64,000 nucleotides of DNA from Franzmannia pantelleriensis (GCF_900102875.1 NZ_FNGH01000002.1:372001-436000), one strand, 5' to 3'; shown: positions 1-10,723, numbered from the stretch's first letter. Notes: generated by a model from the sequence alone, not told the origin. Numbers and translations: made by a program.

Positions 1-237
1 CAGCAGCCCGAACTCCACCGCGCGGGCGGCATCGGTGGTGAAGCGTAGTCGCCCGGCCTCGAGGTTGTGACGAATGATGGTCTCCAGACCGGGCTCGTGG
101 ATCGGCACCTGGCCGTCATTGAGTGCGGCGACCTTGTCGCTGTCAATATCGACGCAGATGACGTCGTGGCCGACATCGGCCAGACAGGCCCCGGTGACCA
201 GGCCCACGTAACCCGAGCCAAAAATAGTGATCCGCAT
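1..237 (-). CDS. ugd: UDP-glucose 6-dehydrogenase, N-terminal part (runs off window start)
   Basis: Only the first 79 residues are inside the window. They form the NAD-binding Rossmann start of the UDP-glucose/GDP-mannose dehydrogenase family: [20 protein letters not shown] with the GxGYVG dinucleotide motif, followed by [11 protein letters not shown] and the family's IHEPGLE segment. Ugd oxidises UDP-glucose to UDP-glucuronate for capsule or exopolysaccharide. The start is the ATG at 237, which gives the canonical MRITIFG N-terminus. A sigma-54-like promoter candidate lies about 146 nt upstream. The rest of the gene and its operon are outside the window, so the cell-surface pathway it serves cannot be seen. 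Confidence 0.93.
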   Translation of the reverse strand, partial: MRITIFGSGYVGLVTGACLADVGHDVICVDIDSDKVAALNDGQVPIHEPGLETIIRHNLEAGRLRFTTDAARAVEFGLL

Positions 238-382
238 GAGTGACGCTCCTTGCTTGTGACGCTTCCATGGCGTGCGTGCTGTGAGCGGAAGACGCAGTGA
301 TAAAACCCTCTGGGCGGCCGCACCCCCTCTCATCCATGGGGAGTACGCGACTGCCGAGATCCTGGTGAAACATCTCTAGGGT

Positions 383-400
383 TGCGTAAACCGTGCCAGG
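383..400 (-). promoter_or_regulatory. Sigma-54-like promoter candidate upstream of ugd
   Basis: On the minus strand 400 to 383 reads CCTGGCACGGTTTACGCA. It has the sigma-54 arrangement GG-N10-GC (GG at 397-396, GC at 385-384) within TGGCACG-N4-xxGCA. It points at ugd, 146 nt away. The -12 element deviates from TTGCA, and no enhancer site was identified, so this is a motif match only. Confidence 0.35.
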
Positions 401-621
401 TGTTTTTTTATTCCTTTTATAACAGTGATTTATTGGTCTCTTTCGGTGCCAGGCATAAGGCTCGTAGGTGGCAGTTCGAGGCGCCAACTGTCGGTAGCTG
501 GCAACGCCAGGCCGTTCACGCCAGGCAAATGACGCCTAAATCAGACGATTGGCGCTGTCTCCTCAAAGTGACACCGGGGTGTCGTCGTCGAGAAAGCGGC
601 ACTTCGATAGAGAAGGGTAAT

Positions 622-640
622 AGTAATAATTGTCATTATT
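622..640. promoter_or_regulatory. Fur-box-like operator upstream of the suf operon
   Basis: The 19-mer AGTAATAATTGTCATTATT matches 13 of 19 positions of the Fur consensus GATAATGATAATCATTATC. It lies 145 nt before the Rrf2 regulator that heads the suf operon. Iron-dependent repression by Fur is established for E. coli suf, which makes the site plausible; binding here is inferred. Confidence 0.5.
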
Positions 641-784
641 GATGCTATCGGTGCCGATCGTGTCGATATCCTGCTTGTGCACGGCAAGAAATCCCTTGGG
701 TGCTTCACATCGAGGTTATACAGGACTAAAATGGTCCCCAATCACGAGCCGCCACTATGGCCATGACCCTCGAGGATGTGCCGC

Positions 785-1252
785 ATGCTCAAGCTCTCAC
801 GAATGACCGACTATGCCGCCGTAGTAATGGCGCACATTGCGCGTCATCCCCAGCAGCCCCATGCGGCCGCCGAGCTGGCTGACGCCGTGCACTTGCCGCA
901 TCCGACGGTGAGCAAGACGCTCAAGTCGCTGGTGCGTGCCGGGTTGCTGGTCTCCCAGCGGGGCGCCCAAGGCGGCTATCGGCTGGCGCGAGGGGCGCAC
1001 GAGATCACTGCCAGTGACATCATCGCGGCGATCGAAGGGCCGGTGGCGATGACCGAATGCAGCCATGCTGACGGCGATTGCGACCTGGTCGCCACCTGTG
1101 GCGTGGCAGACAACTGGCAGCGCGTGTCGCTTGCCGTGCGCACCTTGCTCGATAGCGTGACCCTGGCGCACCTAGCGCAGACCACGCCGATCAAGCTGCC
1201 GGTGCAGCTGCCGATTCAGACCGTCACACTGGCCGCTGGCGCCGGCCGCTAA
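785..1252 (+). CDS. Rrf2-family Fe-S regulator of the suf operon (SufR/IscR-like)
   Basis: A 155-residue winged-helix regulator of the Rrf2 family. The helix-turn-helix (about residues 25-60, [19 protein letters not shown]) is followed by the GGYRLAR wing. Three cysteines at 92, 99 and 105 match the IscR [2Fe-2S] ligand region (92, 98, 104 in E. coli IscR). It closely resembles the 'SUF system Fe-S assembly regulator' type, which commonly heads sufBCDS in gammaproteobacteria. The start is ATG 785, not 776: GAGG at 772-775 is 9 nt from 785 but touches 776, and only 785 gives the family's [11 protein letters not shown] start. It probably senses Fe-S status and tunes the operon that follows 59 nt downstream. 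Confidence 0.88.
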   Translation: MLKLSRMTDYAAVVMAHIARHPQQPHAAAELADAVHLPHPTVSKTLKSLVRAGLLVSQRGAQGGYRLARGAHEITASDIIAAIEGPVAMTECSHADGDCDLVATCGVADNWQRVSLAVRTLLDSVTLAHLAQTTPIKLPVQLPIQTVTLAAGAGR

Positions 1253-1311
1253 ACCCAATATGTCCAAGTCGAGCTCGGCGCTCGACGGCAACGCCCGGGA
1301 GGGGATTGAAC

Positions 1312-2754
<1,443 letters not shown>

Positions 2755-2782
2755 AGCCGATCTCACGTGGCTGGAGAGATGA

Positions 2783-2877
2783 GCGCCGGGGACAAGGTAA
2801 AGCGAGGGTCTTTTGCCATGGATGGCAAAAGTAGCGCCCAGGGAAGGGTTCACAGCGCCCTCGCTGACCCTTGGCGC
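2783..2877. repeat. Large nested palindromic (REP-like) element between sufB and sufC
   Basis: A ~95-nt nested inverted repeat. Outer arms GCGCC (2783-2787) and GGCGC (2873-2877); middle arms AGCGAGGG (2801-2808) and CCCTCGCT (2858-2865), both perfect; and a central perfect 10-bp palindrome CTTTTGCCAT/ATGGCAAAAG (2810-2819/2822-2831) with a 2-nt loop. It has no coding potential and no T-tract. The design resembles dispersed intergenic palindromes; I saw no second copy in this window. Confidence 0.75.
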
Positions 2878-2983
2878 CGGAGAAGCTCATCCGGGTTAGG
2901 CATATGCTATGCCCAGCGACTCAACAACGAATCCATTTAGCAAGTCGCCGCGGCGGCTCGTCAGAATCGAAAAGGTAATCGCA

Positions 2984-3736
2984 ATGCTCGAAGTCAAGGA
3001 TCTGTACGTGGAGGTGGATGGCCAGGCCATCCTCAAGGGCCTCAACCTGACCATCAAAGCCGGTGAGGTGCACGCCATCATGGGCCCCAACGGGGCCGGC
3101 AAGTCGACCCTGTCGGCAGTGATCGCCGGCAAGGACGGCTACGAGGTCACTCAGGGCTCGATTACCTTCGAAGGCAAGGACGTGCTCGAGATGGAGGTCG
3201 AGGAGCGCGCCCAGGCCGGCCTGCTGCTGGGCTTCCAGTACCCGGTGGAGATTCCCGGGGTCAAGAATATCTACCTGCTCAAGGCGGCGCTCAACGCCCA
3301 GCGTACGGCGCGCGGCGAAGAGGAGATCCCGGCGCCGGAGTTCATGAAGCTGGTCAAGGACAAGCTTGGCGACATGAAGATGGATGCCAGCTTCCTGCAG
3401 CGTGCGGTCAATGAAGGCTTCTCCGGCGGTGAGAAGAAGCGCAACGAGATCCTGCAGATGCTGGTGCTGCAGCCCAAGCTGGCAATGCTCGACGAGATCG
3501 ACTCGGGGCTCGACATCGACGCCATGAAGGTCGTCGCCGACGGCGTCAACAGCCTGCGTGCCGAGGATCGCGGCATCCTGCTGGTGACCCACTACCAGCG
3601 CCTGCTCGACTATATCGTGCCGGACCGGGTCCACGTGCTGGTCGACGGCCGTATTGCCAGGAGCGGCGATGCCGAACTCGCCAAGCAGCTCGAAGCGCGC
3701 GGCTACGACTGGGTGGTCGAGGAGTCTGCGGCATGA
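2984..3736 (+). CDS. sufC: Fe-S assembly ATPase SufC
   Basis: A 250-residue ABC-type ATPase, the soluble motor of the SufBC2D scaffold. Walker [10 protein letters not shown] is at residues 34-42, the signature [11 protein letters not shown] in mid-protein, then Walker [13 protein letters not shown] and the H-loop [10 protein letters not shown]. The FSGGEKKR signature distinguishes SufC from transporter ATPases. The start is ATG 2984 (MLEVKDLYV), 9 nt after AGG; a longer frame from 2909 adds residues absent from the family and overlaps the palindromic element. sufD starts inside its stop codon (ATGA at 3733), so the two are translationally coupled. Confidence 0.97.
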   Translation: MLEVKDLYVEVDGQAILKGLNLTIKAGEVHAIMGPNGAGKSTLSAVIAGKDGYEVTQGSITFEGKDVLEMEVEERAQAGLLLGFQYPVEIPGVKNIYLLKAALNAQRTARGEEEIPAPEFMKLVKDKLGDMKMDASFLQRAVNEGFSGGEKKRNEILQMLVLQPKLAMLDEIDSGLDIDAMKVVADGVNSLRAEDRGILLVTHYQRLLDYIVPDRVHVLVDGRIARSGDAELAKQLEARGYDWVVEESAA

Positions 3737-5085
3737 GCGAACAGACCTTTCTGGATAGCCTCGCCCGGCGCGGCGCCAAGTGCGAGCGGCAGGGTCCCGA
3801 GCCGACCTGGATCGCCGCGCGGCGCCAGGCCGGGGCGGCACGCTTCGAGGCGCTGGGTTTTCCGACTCGTCGCGACGAAGCGTGGAAATATACCGACGTG
3901 CGCGCCATCGCCAACGGCGAGTTTGCCCTGGCGGAAGACCCCGACTTCTCGCAGACCGTCGCCGCGACGCTGACGCTGCCCATCGACGCCTACCGGCTTA
4001 CCTTCGTCGACGGCGTCTATGCCCCGGCGCTGTCACAGCTCGAGGGCCTGCCTCAGGGCGTGCAGCTGGTGCCGCTGTCTCAGGCGCTGACCGAGAACCA
4101 TGAAGCCGTGGGCGGGCCGCTAGGCCGCCTCACCGGGGTCGAGTTCTCGCCGTTCTCGGCGCTCAATACCGCCTTCATGGAGGAGGGTGCGGTACTGCGC
4201 CTGGCGCCGGGAAGCGTGGTCGACAAGCCACTGGTGGTGCAGTTCCTGTCGCGCCACGGCAAGTCGCCGGTGATGAGCCATCCGCGTTTGCTGGTGGAGG
4301 CCGGGGCGCGCAGCGAGGCGACACTGATCGAGCACCATGTCGGTGAGGAGGGCGCGACCAACTTCACTAACCTGGTTGCCGAACTGATACTCGAGCGAGG
4401 TGCGATTCTCGACCACTACAAGCTGCAGGAAGCGCCGCTCGGCGATCTGCATGTGGCCAGCATCCACGCCGAGCAGGCACGCGACAGCCGCTATACCTCG
4501 TTCAACCTGAACCTGGGCGGCGGCCTGGTGCGTAACGACCTGATCAGTGATCTCAACGGTCAGGGCGCCGTGGCCAACTTCTATGGCTTGTTCTATGGCC
4601 AGGGGCGCCAGCACATCGACAACCACACCGTGGCGAGCCATAACGCGCCGCTGACATTCTCCAACGAGAACTACAAGGGCATTCTCGATGATCGTGCCCG
4701 CGGCGTGTTCAACGGCCGCGTGGTGGTCAAGCGCGACAGCCAGAAGATCGAGGGCTTCCAGAGCAACGCCAACTTGCTGCTCTCGGACCGCGCCGAGATC
4801 GACGCCAAGCCGGAACTCGAGATTTACGCCGACGACGTCAAATGCTCCCACGGCACCACTACCGGGCAGCTCGACGAGGAGGCGATCTATGCGCTGCGCG
4901 CGCGTGGCATCGACCTGCAGACCGCCCGTGGCCTGCTGACCCTGGCCTTTGCCGGCGAGGTGCTCGAAGAAGTGAAGCTGGATGCCATCGCCGAGCGTGT
5001 CGAACTGGCGGTGGCCGGCAAGCTGCCGGAGCGTTTCAACCTGGCCGGGCTGGTCGAGGCCGCTGCGGCAATCGACGAGCAATGA
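3733..5085 (+). CDS. sufD: Fe-S cluster assembly protein SufD
   Basis: A 450-residue SufD, paralogue of SufB and structural partner in SufBC2D, needed for iron acquisition and scaffold stability in the E. coli system. The core of parallel beta-helix repeats and the conserved C-terminal stretch [23 protein letters not shown] (in part) are clear, with the family histidine in KCSHG. It is slightly longer than E. coli SufD (423). ATG 3733 overlaps the sufC stop by 4 nt; sufS follows after 25 nt. Confidence 0.96.
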   Translation: MSEQTFLDSLARRGAKCERQGPEPTWIAARRQAGAARFEALGFPTRRDEAWKYTDVRAIANGEFALAEDPDFSQTVAATLTLPIDAYRLTFVDGVYAPALSQLEGLPQGVQLVPLSQALTENHEAVGGPLGRLTGVEFSPFSALNTAFMEEGAVLRLAPGSVVDKPLVVQFLSRHGKSPVMSHPRLLVEAGARSEATLIEHHVGEEGATNFTNLVAELILERGAILDHYKLQEAPLGDLHVASIHAEQARDSRYTSFNLNLGGGLVRNDLISDLNGQGAVANFYGLFYGQGRQHIDNHTVASHNAPLTFSNENYKGILDDRARGVFNGRVVVKRDSQKIEGFQSNANLLLSDRAEIDAKPELEIYADDVKCSHGTTTGQLDEEAIYALRARGIDLQTARGLLTLAFAGEVLEEVKLDAIAERVELAVAGKLPERFNLAGLVEAAAAIDEQ

Positions 5086-5110
5086 GCGGCGCGTTCCGCA
5101 GGAGTATGCT

Positions 5111-6370
5111 ATGACTGATCTCGCTACCCAGCCCAGGTTCGACACGCCGCCGCTTGACGTTGCTGCGCTGCGCGAGGAGTTTCCGATCCTGGCGCGCGAG
5201 GTGCACGGCAAGCCGCTGGTGTACCTGGACAATGCCGCGACCAGCCAGACGCCGCGTCGGGTAATCGCGGCCTTCGAGGAGTACTACGGGCGCTACAACG
5301 CCAATATCCACCGCGGGCTGCACACCCTGGCCGACGAGGCCACTGCGGCCTTCGAGGGAACCCGCGAGACGGTACGTAGCTTCCTCAATGCTGGCGACAG
5401 CCGCGAGATCATCTTCACCCGCGGCACCACCGAGGCGATCAATTTGGTCGCCAACGCCTGGGGGCGTGCCAACCTGCGCCCCGGTGACGAAGTGCTGGTG
5501 TCGCGCATGGAGCACCACTCCAATATCGTGCCCTGGCAGCTGCTGGCCAGCCAGTTGGGTATCGTGGTCAAGGTGATTCCGGTGGATGCTCGCGGGGTGC
5601 TGGATCTCGACGCCTACCGCGGGCTGTTCAGCGAGCGCACCCGTCTGGTAGCGGTCAATCACGTCTCCAATGCCTTCGGCACCATCAACCCGGTGCGCGA
5701 GATGGCGGCCATTGCCCATGAGCATGACGCCCTGATTCTGGTCGACGGTGCTCAGGCGGCGCCACATCAAGCGGTGGACGTGCGCGATCTCGACGCCGAC
5801 TTCTACGCCTTCTCGGGGCACAAGGTCTACGGCCCCACCGGGGTTGGCGTGCTCTACGGCAAGGCGGCGCTGCTCGAGGCCATGCCGCCCTGGCAGGGCG
5901 GAGGCGAGATGATCCAGACGGTCTCCTTCGAGGCGCCGACCACCTTTGCGGCGATTCCGCACAAGTTCGAGGCCGGCACCCCGGCGATTGCTGAGGTCAT
6001 CGCCCTGGGCGAGGCGCTGCGCTGGATCGAGGGCGTGGGTCTCGAGGCGATCGGTGCTTGGGAAGGGCAGTTGCTCGACGCCGCCACGCAGCGGGTGTCG
6101 CGCATCGACGGCCTGCGACTCCTGGGGACTGCGCCGCACAAGGCCAGCGTGCTGTCGTTCGTGGTCGACGGCGCTCACGCTCAGGATATCGGCTTGCTGA
6201 TCGATCAGCTCGGCGTGGCGATCCGCACCGGCCATCACTGTGCGCAGCCGCTGCTGGCGCAGTTCGGCGTGGATGCCACTTGCCGGGCCTCGTTTGCGGC
6301 GTATAACACCCTAGAAGAAGTCGAGGTCTTCGCTGCCGCCCTGGAGCGTGTCATTGGCATGGTGAGATAA
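5111..6370 (+). CDS. sufS: Cysteine desulfurase SufS (group II)
   Basis: A 419-residue PLP enzyme that takes sulfur from L-cysteine as a persulfide and gives alanine. The PLP lysine is K238 in SGHKVYGPTGVG. The persulfide cysteine is C377 in RTGHHCAQPL, the short-loop arrangement of group II desulfurases. Residues HVSNAFGTINP and LVDGAQAAPHQ line the PLP pocket as in the family. The start is ATG 5111, 6 nt after AGGAG; the longer frame from 4982 overlaps sufD. No sufE or sufU is in this operon, so the activator must be encoded elsewhere. Confidence 0.97.
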   Translation: MTDLATQPRFDTPPLDVAALREEFPILAREVHGKPLVYLDNAATSQTPRRVIAAFEEYYGRYNANIHRGLHTLADEATAAFEGTRETVRSFLNAGDSREIIFTRGTTEAINLVANAWGRANLRPGDEVLVSRMEHHSNIVPWQLLASQLGIVVKVIPVDARGVLDLDAYRGLFSERTRLVAVNHVSNAFGTINPVREMAAIAHEHDALILVDGAQAAPHQAVDVRDLDADFYAFSGHKVYGPTGVGVLYGKAALLEAMPPWQGGGEMIQTVSFEAPTTFAAIPHKFEAGTPAIAEVIALGEALRWIEGVGLEAIGAWEGQLLDAATQRVSRIDGLRLLGTAPHKASVLSFVVDGAHAQDIGLLIDQLGVAIRTGHHCAQPLLAQFGVDATCRASFAAYNTLEEVEVFAAALERVIGMVR

Positions 6371-6378
6371 GGAAACGG

Positions 6379-6951
6379 ATGAGCGATATCGAGCAGATTG
6401 CCAGCCTGCACAAGGGCCAGACCCTACCCCTGCAGCGTGACGTGGAGGTGATCTCCATCCCCTTTGGCAAGACCATCAGCCTGCCGGAGGACAGCATCGT
6501 GTCGGTGATGCAGGCCAAGGGCAGCAGTGTCAGTGTGACCTTCGAGGGCCGCCTGTATTTGGTCGAGGGCGCTAATCTCGATGCCCTGGGCCTGGAGGCA
6601 CTACCGCGACCGACGCTGCATGAGGATGCCAGCGATGCGGAGATCGAGCAGTTCGTGTGGGACCAGCTGCGTACCTGCTTCGACCCCGAGATCCCGGTGG
6701 ATATCGTCGAATTGGGGCTGGTTTACGGCTGTCGTATCGAGCGCTTGCTGAGCGGCGAACGCATCGTCACCATTCGCATGACGCTGACGGCACCTGGCTG
6801 CGGTATGGGCGACGTGATTGCCGCCGACGCCCGCAACAAGATCCTCGGCGCACCGCAGATCAGCCAGGTGCATACCGAGATCGTATTCGATCCACCCTGG
6901 AGTCGTGAGATGATGAGTGACGAGGCCAAGCTGGAATTGGGCATGTTCTGA
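6379..6951 (+). CDS. sufT: SufT-type Fe-S assembly protein (DUF59/MIP18 domain)
   Basis: A 190-residue protein of the long SufT family, commonly the last gene of suf operons. The N-terminal ~85 residues are the family-specific small domain; residues ~90-185 are a MIP18/DUF59 domain with FDPEIPVDIVELGLVY and MTLTAPGCGMGDVIAADAR, including the conserved cysteine. In other bacteria SufT supports Fe-S maturation under high demand. The start ATG 6379 follows AAGGAAACGG and lies 8 nt after sufS, so it is in the same operon. A weak GGCGTC/GACGCC hairpin lies just after the stop. Confidence 0.92.
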   Translation: MSDIEQIASLHKGQTLPLQRDVEVISIPFGKTISLPEDSIVSVMQAKGSSVSVTFEGRLYLVEGANLDALGLEALPRPTLHEDASDAEIEQFVWDQLRTCFDPEIPVDIVELGLVYGCRIERLLSGERIVTIRMTLTAPGCGMGDVIAADARNKILGAPQISQVHTEIVFDPPWSREMMSDEAKLELGMF

Positions 6952-7020
6952 ACCGGCGTCTGACGCCAGCCTGGGCTCGTCGCGTTTGCGGGGTATGCCT
7001 GTCGTCAACCGGGGAGCCTG

Positions 7021-7695
7021 ATGCCGATATCGCTGTGGAAGCCGTTCAAGGCCGTGCTGATGGCGCTGGGGACGGTGCTGCTGGTGCTGGTGCTGCTGTT
7101 TGTTGGCGCCAATGCCTGGGTGTTGGCCAAGACTCACTCGCGCATCGAGCATGACCTGCCGGTGTGTAGCGCACAGCCGGTCGGGATCGTCTTCGGCACC
7201 TCCCACTGGACCCGAGCCGGGTCGCGCAACCCCCACTTCGAAGCCCGCATGAGTGCTGCTTCGCGACTGATCCGCATGCGCCGCGTCCAGCATCTCTTGC
7301 TCTCCGGCGACAACCGTACCCGCTTCTACAACGAGCCGGTGACCATGTGGCGTGACCTGCGCGCCCGCCAGGTGCGCGACGTCGACATGACCCTCGACTA
7401 CGCCGGTTTCAGTACCTTCGACACGTTGTCCCGGGCACGTGACGTGTTCGGTGTTGAGCGTGTGTTGCTGGTCACGCAGTCGTGGCATCTGCCGCGTGCG
7501 CTGTTCATCGCTGATGCGCTGGGGCTGGAGGCCACCGGCTGTGCGGCCCCGGCACAGCCGGTGGCCGGTGTATGGCGATTGCAGCTACGCGAGTGGGTGG
7601 CGCGGGTGGCGACCCTGGGTGATCTCTATGTCTGGGAGCGGCGCCCCTACTTTCTGGGGCCGCGGGAACCGTTGGAGATCGCGCCTCGCGCCTGA
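7021..7695 (+). CDS. SanA/YdcF-like DUF218 membrane-anchored protein
   Basis: A 224-residue protein with one N-terminal membrane anchor (about residues 12-34, very Leu/Val-rich) followed by a periplasmic DUF218 domain. Family features are IVFGTSHWTRAGSRNPHFEARM, SGDNRTRFYNE, DYAGFSTFDTLSRARDVFG and the TQSWHLPRAL motif, which match SanA, the vancomycin-permeability protein of E. coli, better than YdcF. The biochemical activity is not firmly known; envelope barrier function is the usual association. SD GGGGAG precedes ATG 7021. It is separated from sufT by 69 nt and may be its own unit. Confidence 0.85.
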   Translation: MPISLWKPFKAVLMALGTVLLVLVLLFVGANAWVLAKTHSRIEHDLPVCSAQPVGIVFGTSHWTRAGSRNPHFEARMSAASRLIRMRRVQHLLLSGDNRTRFYNEPVTMWRDLRARQVRDVDMTLDYAGFSTFDTLSRARDVFGVERVLLVTQSWHLPRALFIADALGLEATGCAAPAQPVAGVWRLQLREWVARVATLGDLYVWERRPYFLGPREPLEIAPRA

Positions 7696-7705
7696 AAGCG
7701 TGGGC

Positions 7706-8146
7706 TCAGCGGCGCTGCTTCTGGATGCGGTACAGCTCGCGGATCAGTGCCCGGCAGTTTTTCCAGCAGCGTTCGATGACCGGCTCGATGGCGTCTGGCA
7801 AGGGGTGGGTATGGACCGTGGCCAGCGCCTGCATCAGCACGCGCTCCTGCTCCAGCAGCTCACCGATCAGCACCTGACTGTCGTTACCGACGAAGCTCTT
7901 CAAGCGGCTCCACAGCCACATGTAGTCGTCGCGCTCGACGTCGGCATCGCGGGGCAGCAGGCGCAGGTGCTTCTTGGCCAGCGCCTGCAGCTCGTGCATG
8001 GCCTCATCGCGCTCATCATAGTGAGGTTTCAGCGTTTCGCGCAGGGAAGGGCGCAGGCGTTCGAGGTTGTCCTGAAAATAATCGAGACTGTCGGCCAGCG
8101 CTTCCAGCAGGCTATCCATCGCCACCTGGCGATTGTCGAGAAACAT
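7706..8146 (-). CDS. Conserved helical protein of unknown function
   Basis: A 146-residue soluble, charged, probably all-helical protein; no signal peptide or membrane segment, no recognised catalytic motif. It has hydrophobic/charged heptad-like spacing (DSLLEALADSLDYFQDNLERL) and ends in a basic tail (RIQKQRR). ATG 8146 is preceded on the minus strand by GGAGGTGACC, a strong ribosome site. It converges with the SanA-like gene 10 nt away. I do not recognise a family. Confidence 0.75.
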   Translation of the reverse strand: MFLDNRQVAMDSLLEALADSLDYFQDNLERLRPSLRETLKPHYDERDEAMHELQALAKKHLRLLPRDADVERDDYMWLWSRLKSFVGNDSQVLIGELLEQERVLMQALATVHTHPLPDAIEPVIERCWKNCRALIRELYRIQKQRR

Positions 8147-8270
8147 GTGCGGTCACCTCCTCCGGTGACCCAAATTGTGCGGGCGGAAACAGTGTTTTGC
8201 TAGCCCCGCTGCGAATAATTTTCACGCTTGCGTGGTTTTTGCCTTTATTCGGGGCTTTGCTTGGCCTTGC

Positions 8271-9179
8271 TCAGCCCTTGGGTTTGGGGGGTGTCTTGCG
8301 CGCCTGAGCGGCGTGCTTCTCGATATGCTCGATGATCAGCCCGGCGATGTCCTTGCCGGTGGCCGTCTCGATGCCCTGCAGGCCGGGAGAGGAGTTGACC
8401 TCCATGATCACCGGTCCGTGATTCGAGCGCAGTAGGTCGACGCCAGCGACGCGTAGGCCCATTGCCTTGGCGGCACGAATTGCCGTGGAACGCTCCTCGG
8501 GGGTAATACGAATCACGCTGGCGCTGCCGCCACGATGCAGGTTGGAGCGAAACTCGCCTTCGGCGGCCTGGCGTTTCATCGAGGCGACGACCTTGTCGCC
8601 GATGACCAAGCAGCGAATGTCGGCGCCCCTGGCTTCCTTGATATATTCCTGGACCATGATGTTGGTCTTCATGCCCATGAAGGCCTGGATGACGCTCTCG
8701 GCGGCCTGGTTGGTCTCAGCCAGCACCACGCCGATGCCCTGGGTCCCCTCGAGCAGCTTGATCACTAGCGGCGCGCCCTTGACCATGGTGATCAGGTCGG
8801 GGATGTCGTCGGGAGAGTGGGCAAAGCCGGTGATCGGCAGACCGAGGCCCTTGCGTGACAGCAGCTGCAGCGAGCGCAGCTTGTCGCGCGAGCGGGTGAT
8901 GGCCACCGAATCGTTGAGCACGTAGGTGCCCATCATCTCGAATTGGCGTAGTACCGCGCAGCCGTAGAAGGTCACCGAGGAGCCAATGCGCGGAATCACC
9001 GCATCGAAGTGCTCGATCTCCTCGCCCTTGTAGTGAATCGAGGGACGGTGCGAGGCGATGTTCATGTAACAACGCAGGGTATCGACCACGCGTACGCCGT
9101 GGCCGCGTGCCTCGGCGGCTTCGATCAGCCGACGCGACGAGTAGAGGTTGCGGTTACGCGACAGCAGCGCAATCTGCAT
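8271..9179 (-). CDS. rimK: Ribosomal protein S6--L-glutamate ligase RimK
   Basis: A 302-residue ATP-grasp ligase with the full RimK pattern: the [22 protein letters not shown] start, the [10 protein letters not shown] segment, the ATP-grasp [21 protein letters not shown] loop, and the metal-binding [14 protein letters not shown] motif near the C-terminus. Length equals E. coli RimK (300). It adds glutamates to the C-terminus of ribosomal protein S6; in Pseudomonas it works with the protease RimB and the phosphodiesterase RimA. A RimB-type gene lies immediately upstream in the same direction (gap about 60 nt). No RimA-like EAL gene is adjacent. Confidence 0.95.
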   Translation of the reverse strand: MQIALLSRNRNLYSSRRLIEAAEARGHGVRVVDTLRCYMNIASHRPSIHYKGEEIEHFDAVIPRIGSSVTFYGCAVLRQFEMMGTYVLNDSVAITRSRDKLRSLQLLSRKGLGLPITGFAHSPDDIPDLITMVKGAPLVIKLLEGTQGIGVVLAETNQAAESVIQAFMGMKTNIMVQEYIKEARGADIRCLVIGDKVVASMKRQAAEGEFRSNLHRGGSASVIRITPEERSTAIRAAKAMGLRVAGVDLLRSNHGPVIMEVNSSPGLQGIETATGKDIAGLIIEHIEKHAAQARKTPPKPKG

Positions 9180-9239
9180 GGCTAACTCCAGTGGCGAATA
9201 TCGGCAGGTGAGACAGCGCGGTAGGCCGTGGGGGGCCGT

Positions 9240-9677
9240 TCATGGCTCACCGTGCAGGAAGGTTTGCCCGGGCGCAATCAGCAAGTGGCGCATGGCACGC
9301 CGGCCTAGCAGCATCGGGTGGCGGAGGTTGCTGCGGTCGGCCAGGGTCAGCTCGGCGTTGAAACTCAGGGTGCCGAGCTCGAGGCGTGTGCGGATCACGT
9401 AGCGCCACTCGGCATGGCCGTTGGAGCTGGTGACCCGGCGCCGATCGTGCAGGTGCAGCTTGAACGGGTGGGCCGGGCTGCCAGGCCCGCCGGCGCGAGT
9501 GACGAAGCTGACCCAGACGTGGCCGTGCTCCTCGAAGGACTCGATGTCTTCGGCGTGCAGCGAGGAGGTGCGTGCACCGGTATCGGCCTTGGCGCACAGA
9601 CTCAGGCCCAGCTCGGGCAGGGTAACCATCTCGCGGCGGCCGATCACCGCTTGGGCGTGGTAGGGTAGCGACTTCAT
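9240..9677 (-). CDS. rimB: RimB-type retropepsin-like protease (DUF785/Zn_protease family)
   Basis: A 145-residue single-domain protein. The AKADTGARTSSLHA segment near residues 28-41 is the aspartyl-protease-like D-T-G-A signature of this family, and RSNLRHPMLLGRRAMRHLLI near the C-terminus is the second family block. Databases also call it 'ATP-dependent zinc protease', though the fold is retropepsin-like. In Pseudomonas, RimB removes or limits glutamates added by RimK. Its position just upstream of rimK, same strand, supports that role here. Confidence 0.88.
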   Translation of the reverse strand: MKSLPYHAQAVIGRREMVTLPELGLSLCAKADTGARTSSLHAEDIESFEEHGHVWVSFVTRAGGPGSPAHPFKLHLHDRRRVTSSNGHAEWRYVIRTRLELGTLSFNAELTLADRSNLRHPMLLGRRAMRHLLIAPGQTFLHGEP

Positions 9678-9691
9678 GGGCTCTTCCTCGC

Positions 9692-10723
9692 TCAGCGCTG
9701 GTCTGTCAGGCCGCTTAGGCGCCGGCCGATGGCCGAGCCCGGGTCGGCCTGGCGCAGGGTCATCAGCACCGGCAGCCGCAGCCGGGGGATCAGTGCCAGG
9801 TCGCGGGCCAGGGCGCTGAATTCCGCCTGGGGATGCTCGGCCAGGCGGGTCAGGAACAGCGGCAGGCGCTCAGGGTCCTCCAGGTGCTCCCAGCCGCGCG
9901 CGGCCATTGCGGCCAACAGGTCGGGGCCACATGCGGCCGGGTCGTCGAGCAGATCGCTATACCATGCTGGGGTGACTGCCTGGCTGGCACCCACTGCGCG
10001 AACGCAGGCGCACAAGGTCTCCAGGTCACCCACCTCGGCGGCTCGCTCGCCGCGCCGGCACAGCGCTGCCGCCAGGCTGGGTGTCAGCGCCAGGTGCTCG
10101 AGGCAGTAGCACAGCGGGTGCAGCACCTCGTTGGGCAGATCGTCGAGGCGTGCGGCGAGTCGCTCGGCGAGGGCCGCATCGTGGCGCACCGCGACGTCGG
10201 CCAGGCCCTGTAGCCCCAGTGCTTGCCAGTCGTGGTCATGCTCGCCGGTGAGATACTCCTCGGCGAGCTCGTGGTGCTGGCTGGCGGGGGCGTCGAGATC
10301 GGCGCTGGCGCGGGCGTGCAGCATGGCCTGCAGCGGCAGCGACGGAGTAAAGGCCAGCGGATTGTCCTTCATCAGATTATCGATGCTGCCGGCCTGCGGC
10401 GTCGACGCGAGTCGCTCGGCGCTGCGTCCCAGGGTTTCGAGCAGGCGCTGGACAAAGGCGTCGCGGGGGGCCGCGCTGAGTTGGCCCTGCTCGTCCAGCG
10501 GCAGCGCCAGAAACCAGATCATCGGTTCCTGTTCGGGGTGCAGGCGAAACACGCAGGCCAGGCGCGCTTCGCCCTGCCAGGGGGCTGGCCAAGACCGGTC
10601 GCCCTGTTCGAAGGTAGCCAGGACGTCGGGCGTGCAGGGCGCGATACGACGGCCCATATGATAGAGCCGCACCTCGGCACCGCTACGGTCGAAGAAATCG
10701 CTTAGTGTCGCAATCGGCTGCAT
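9692..10723 (-). CDS. DUF3549 family protein
   Basis: A 343-residue soluble protein. The N-terminal LSDFFDRSGAEVRLYHMGRRI block followed by the GEARLACVFRL and EPMIWFLALPLDEQGQL strands is characteristic of DUF3549, found in Pseudomonas and Halomonas relatives. The C-terminal two thirds look like alpha-helical repeats (HEAT-like spacing of LADVAVR, LAALCRRGERAAE, LLAAMAARGWEHL). Function unknown. ATG 10723 is used because AGGGA lies just upstream and the family begins at MQPI; the longer frame to 10819 adds a non-family stretch. It ends 14 nt before rimB, so it may head a DUF3549-rimB-rimK unit. Confidence 0.83.
   Translation of the reverse strand: MQPIATLSDFFDRSGAEVRLYHMGRRIAPCTPDVLATFEQGDRSWPAPWQGEARLACVFRLHPEQEPMIWFLALPLDEQGQLSAAPRDAFVQRLLETLGRSAERLASTPQAGSIDNLMKDNPLAFTPSLPLQAMLHARASADLDAPASQHHELAEEYLTGEHDHDWQALGLQGLADVAVRHDAALAERLAARLDDLPNEVLHPLCYCLEHLALTPSLAAALCRRGERAAEVGDLETLCACVRAVGASQAVTPAWYSDLLDDPAACGPDLLAAMAARGWEHLEDPERLPLFLTRLAEHPQAEFSALARDLALIPRLRLPVLMTLRQADPGSAIGRRLSGLTDQR

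Larger units (their letters stand above)
241..784. other. Divergent intergenic region between ugd and the suf regulator
   Basis: No convincing gene. ORFs here on both strands have no recognisable N-termini or ribosome sites. It holds the sigma-54-like site facing ugd, a T-rich stretch near 401-425, the Fur-box-like site at 622-640, and a TTATAC -10-like hexamer at 716-721 facing the suf operon. Confidence 0.5.
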
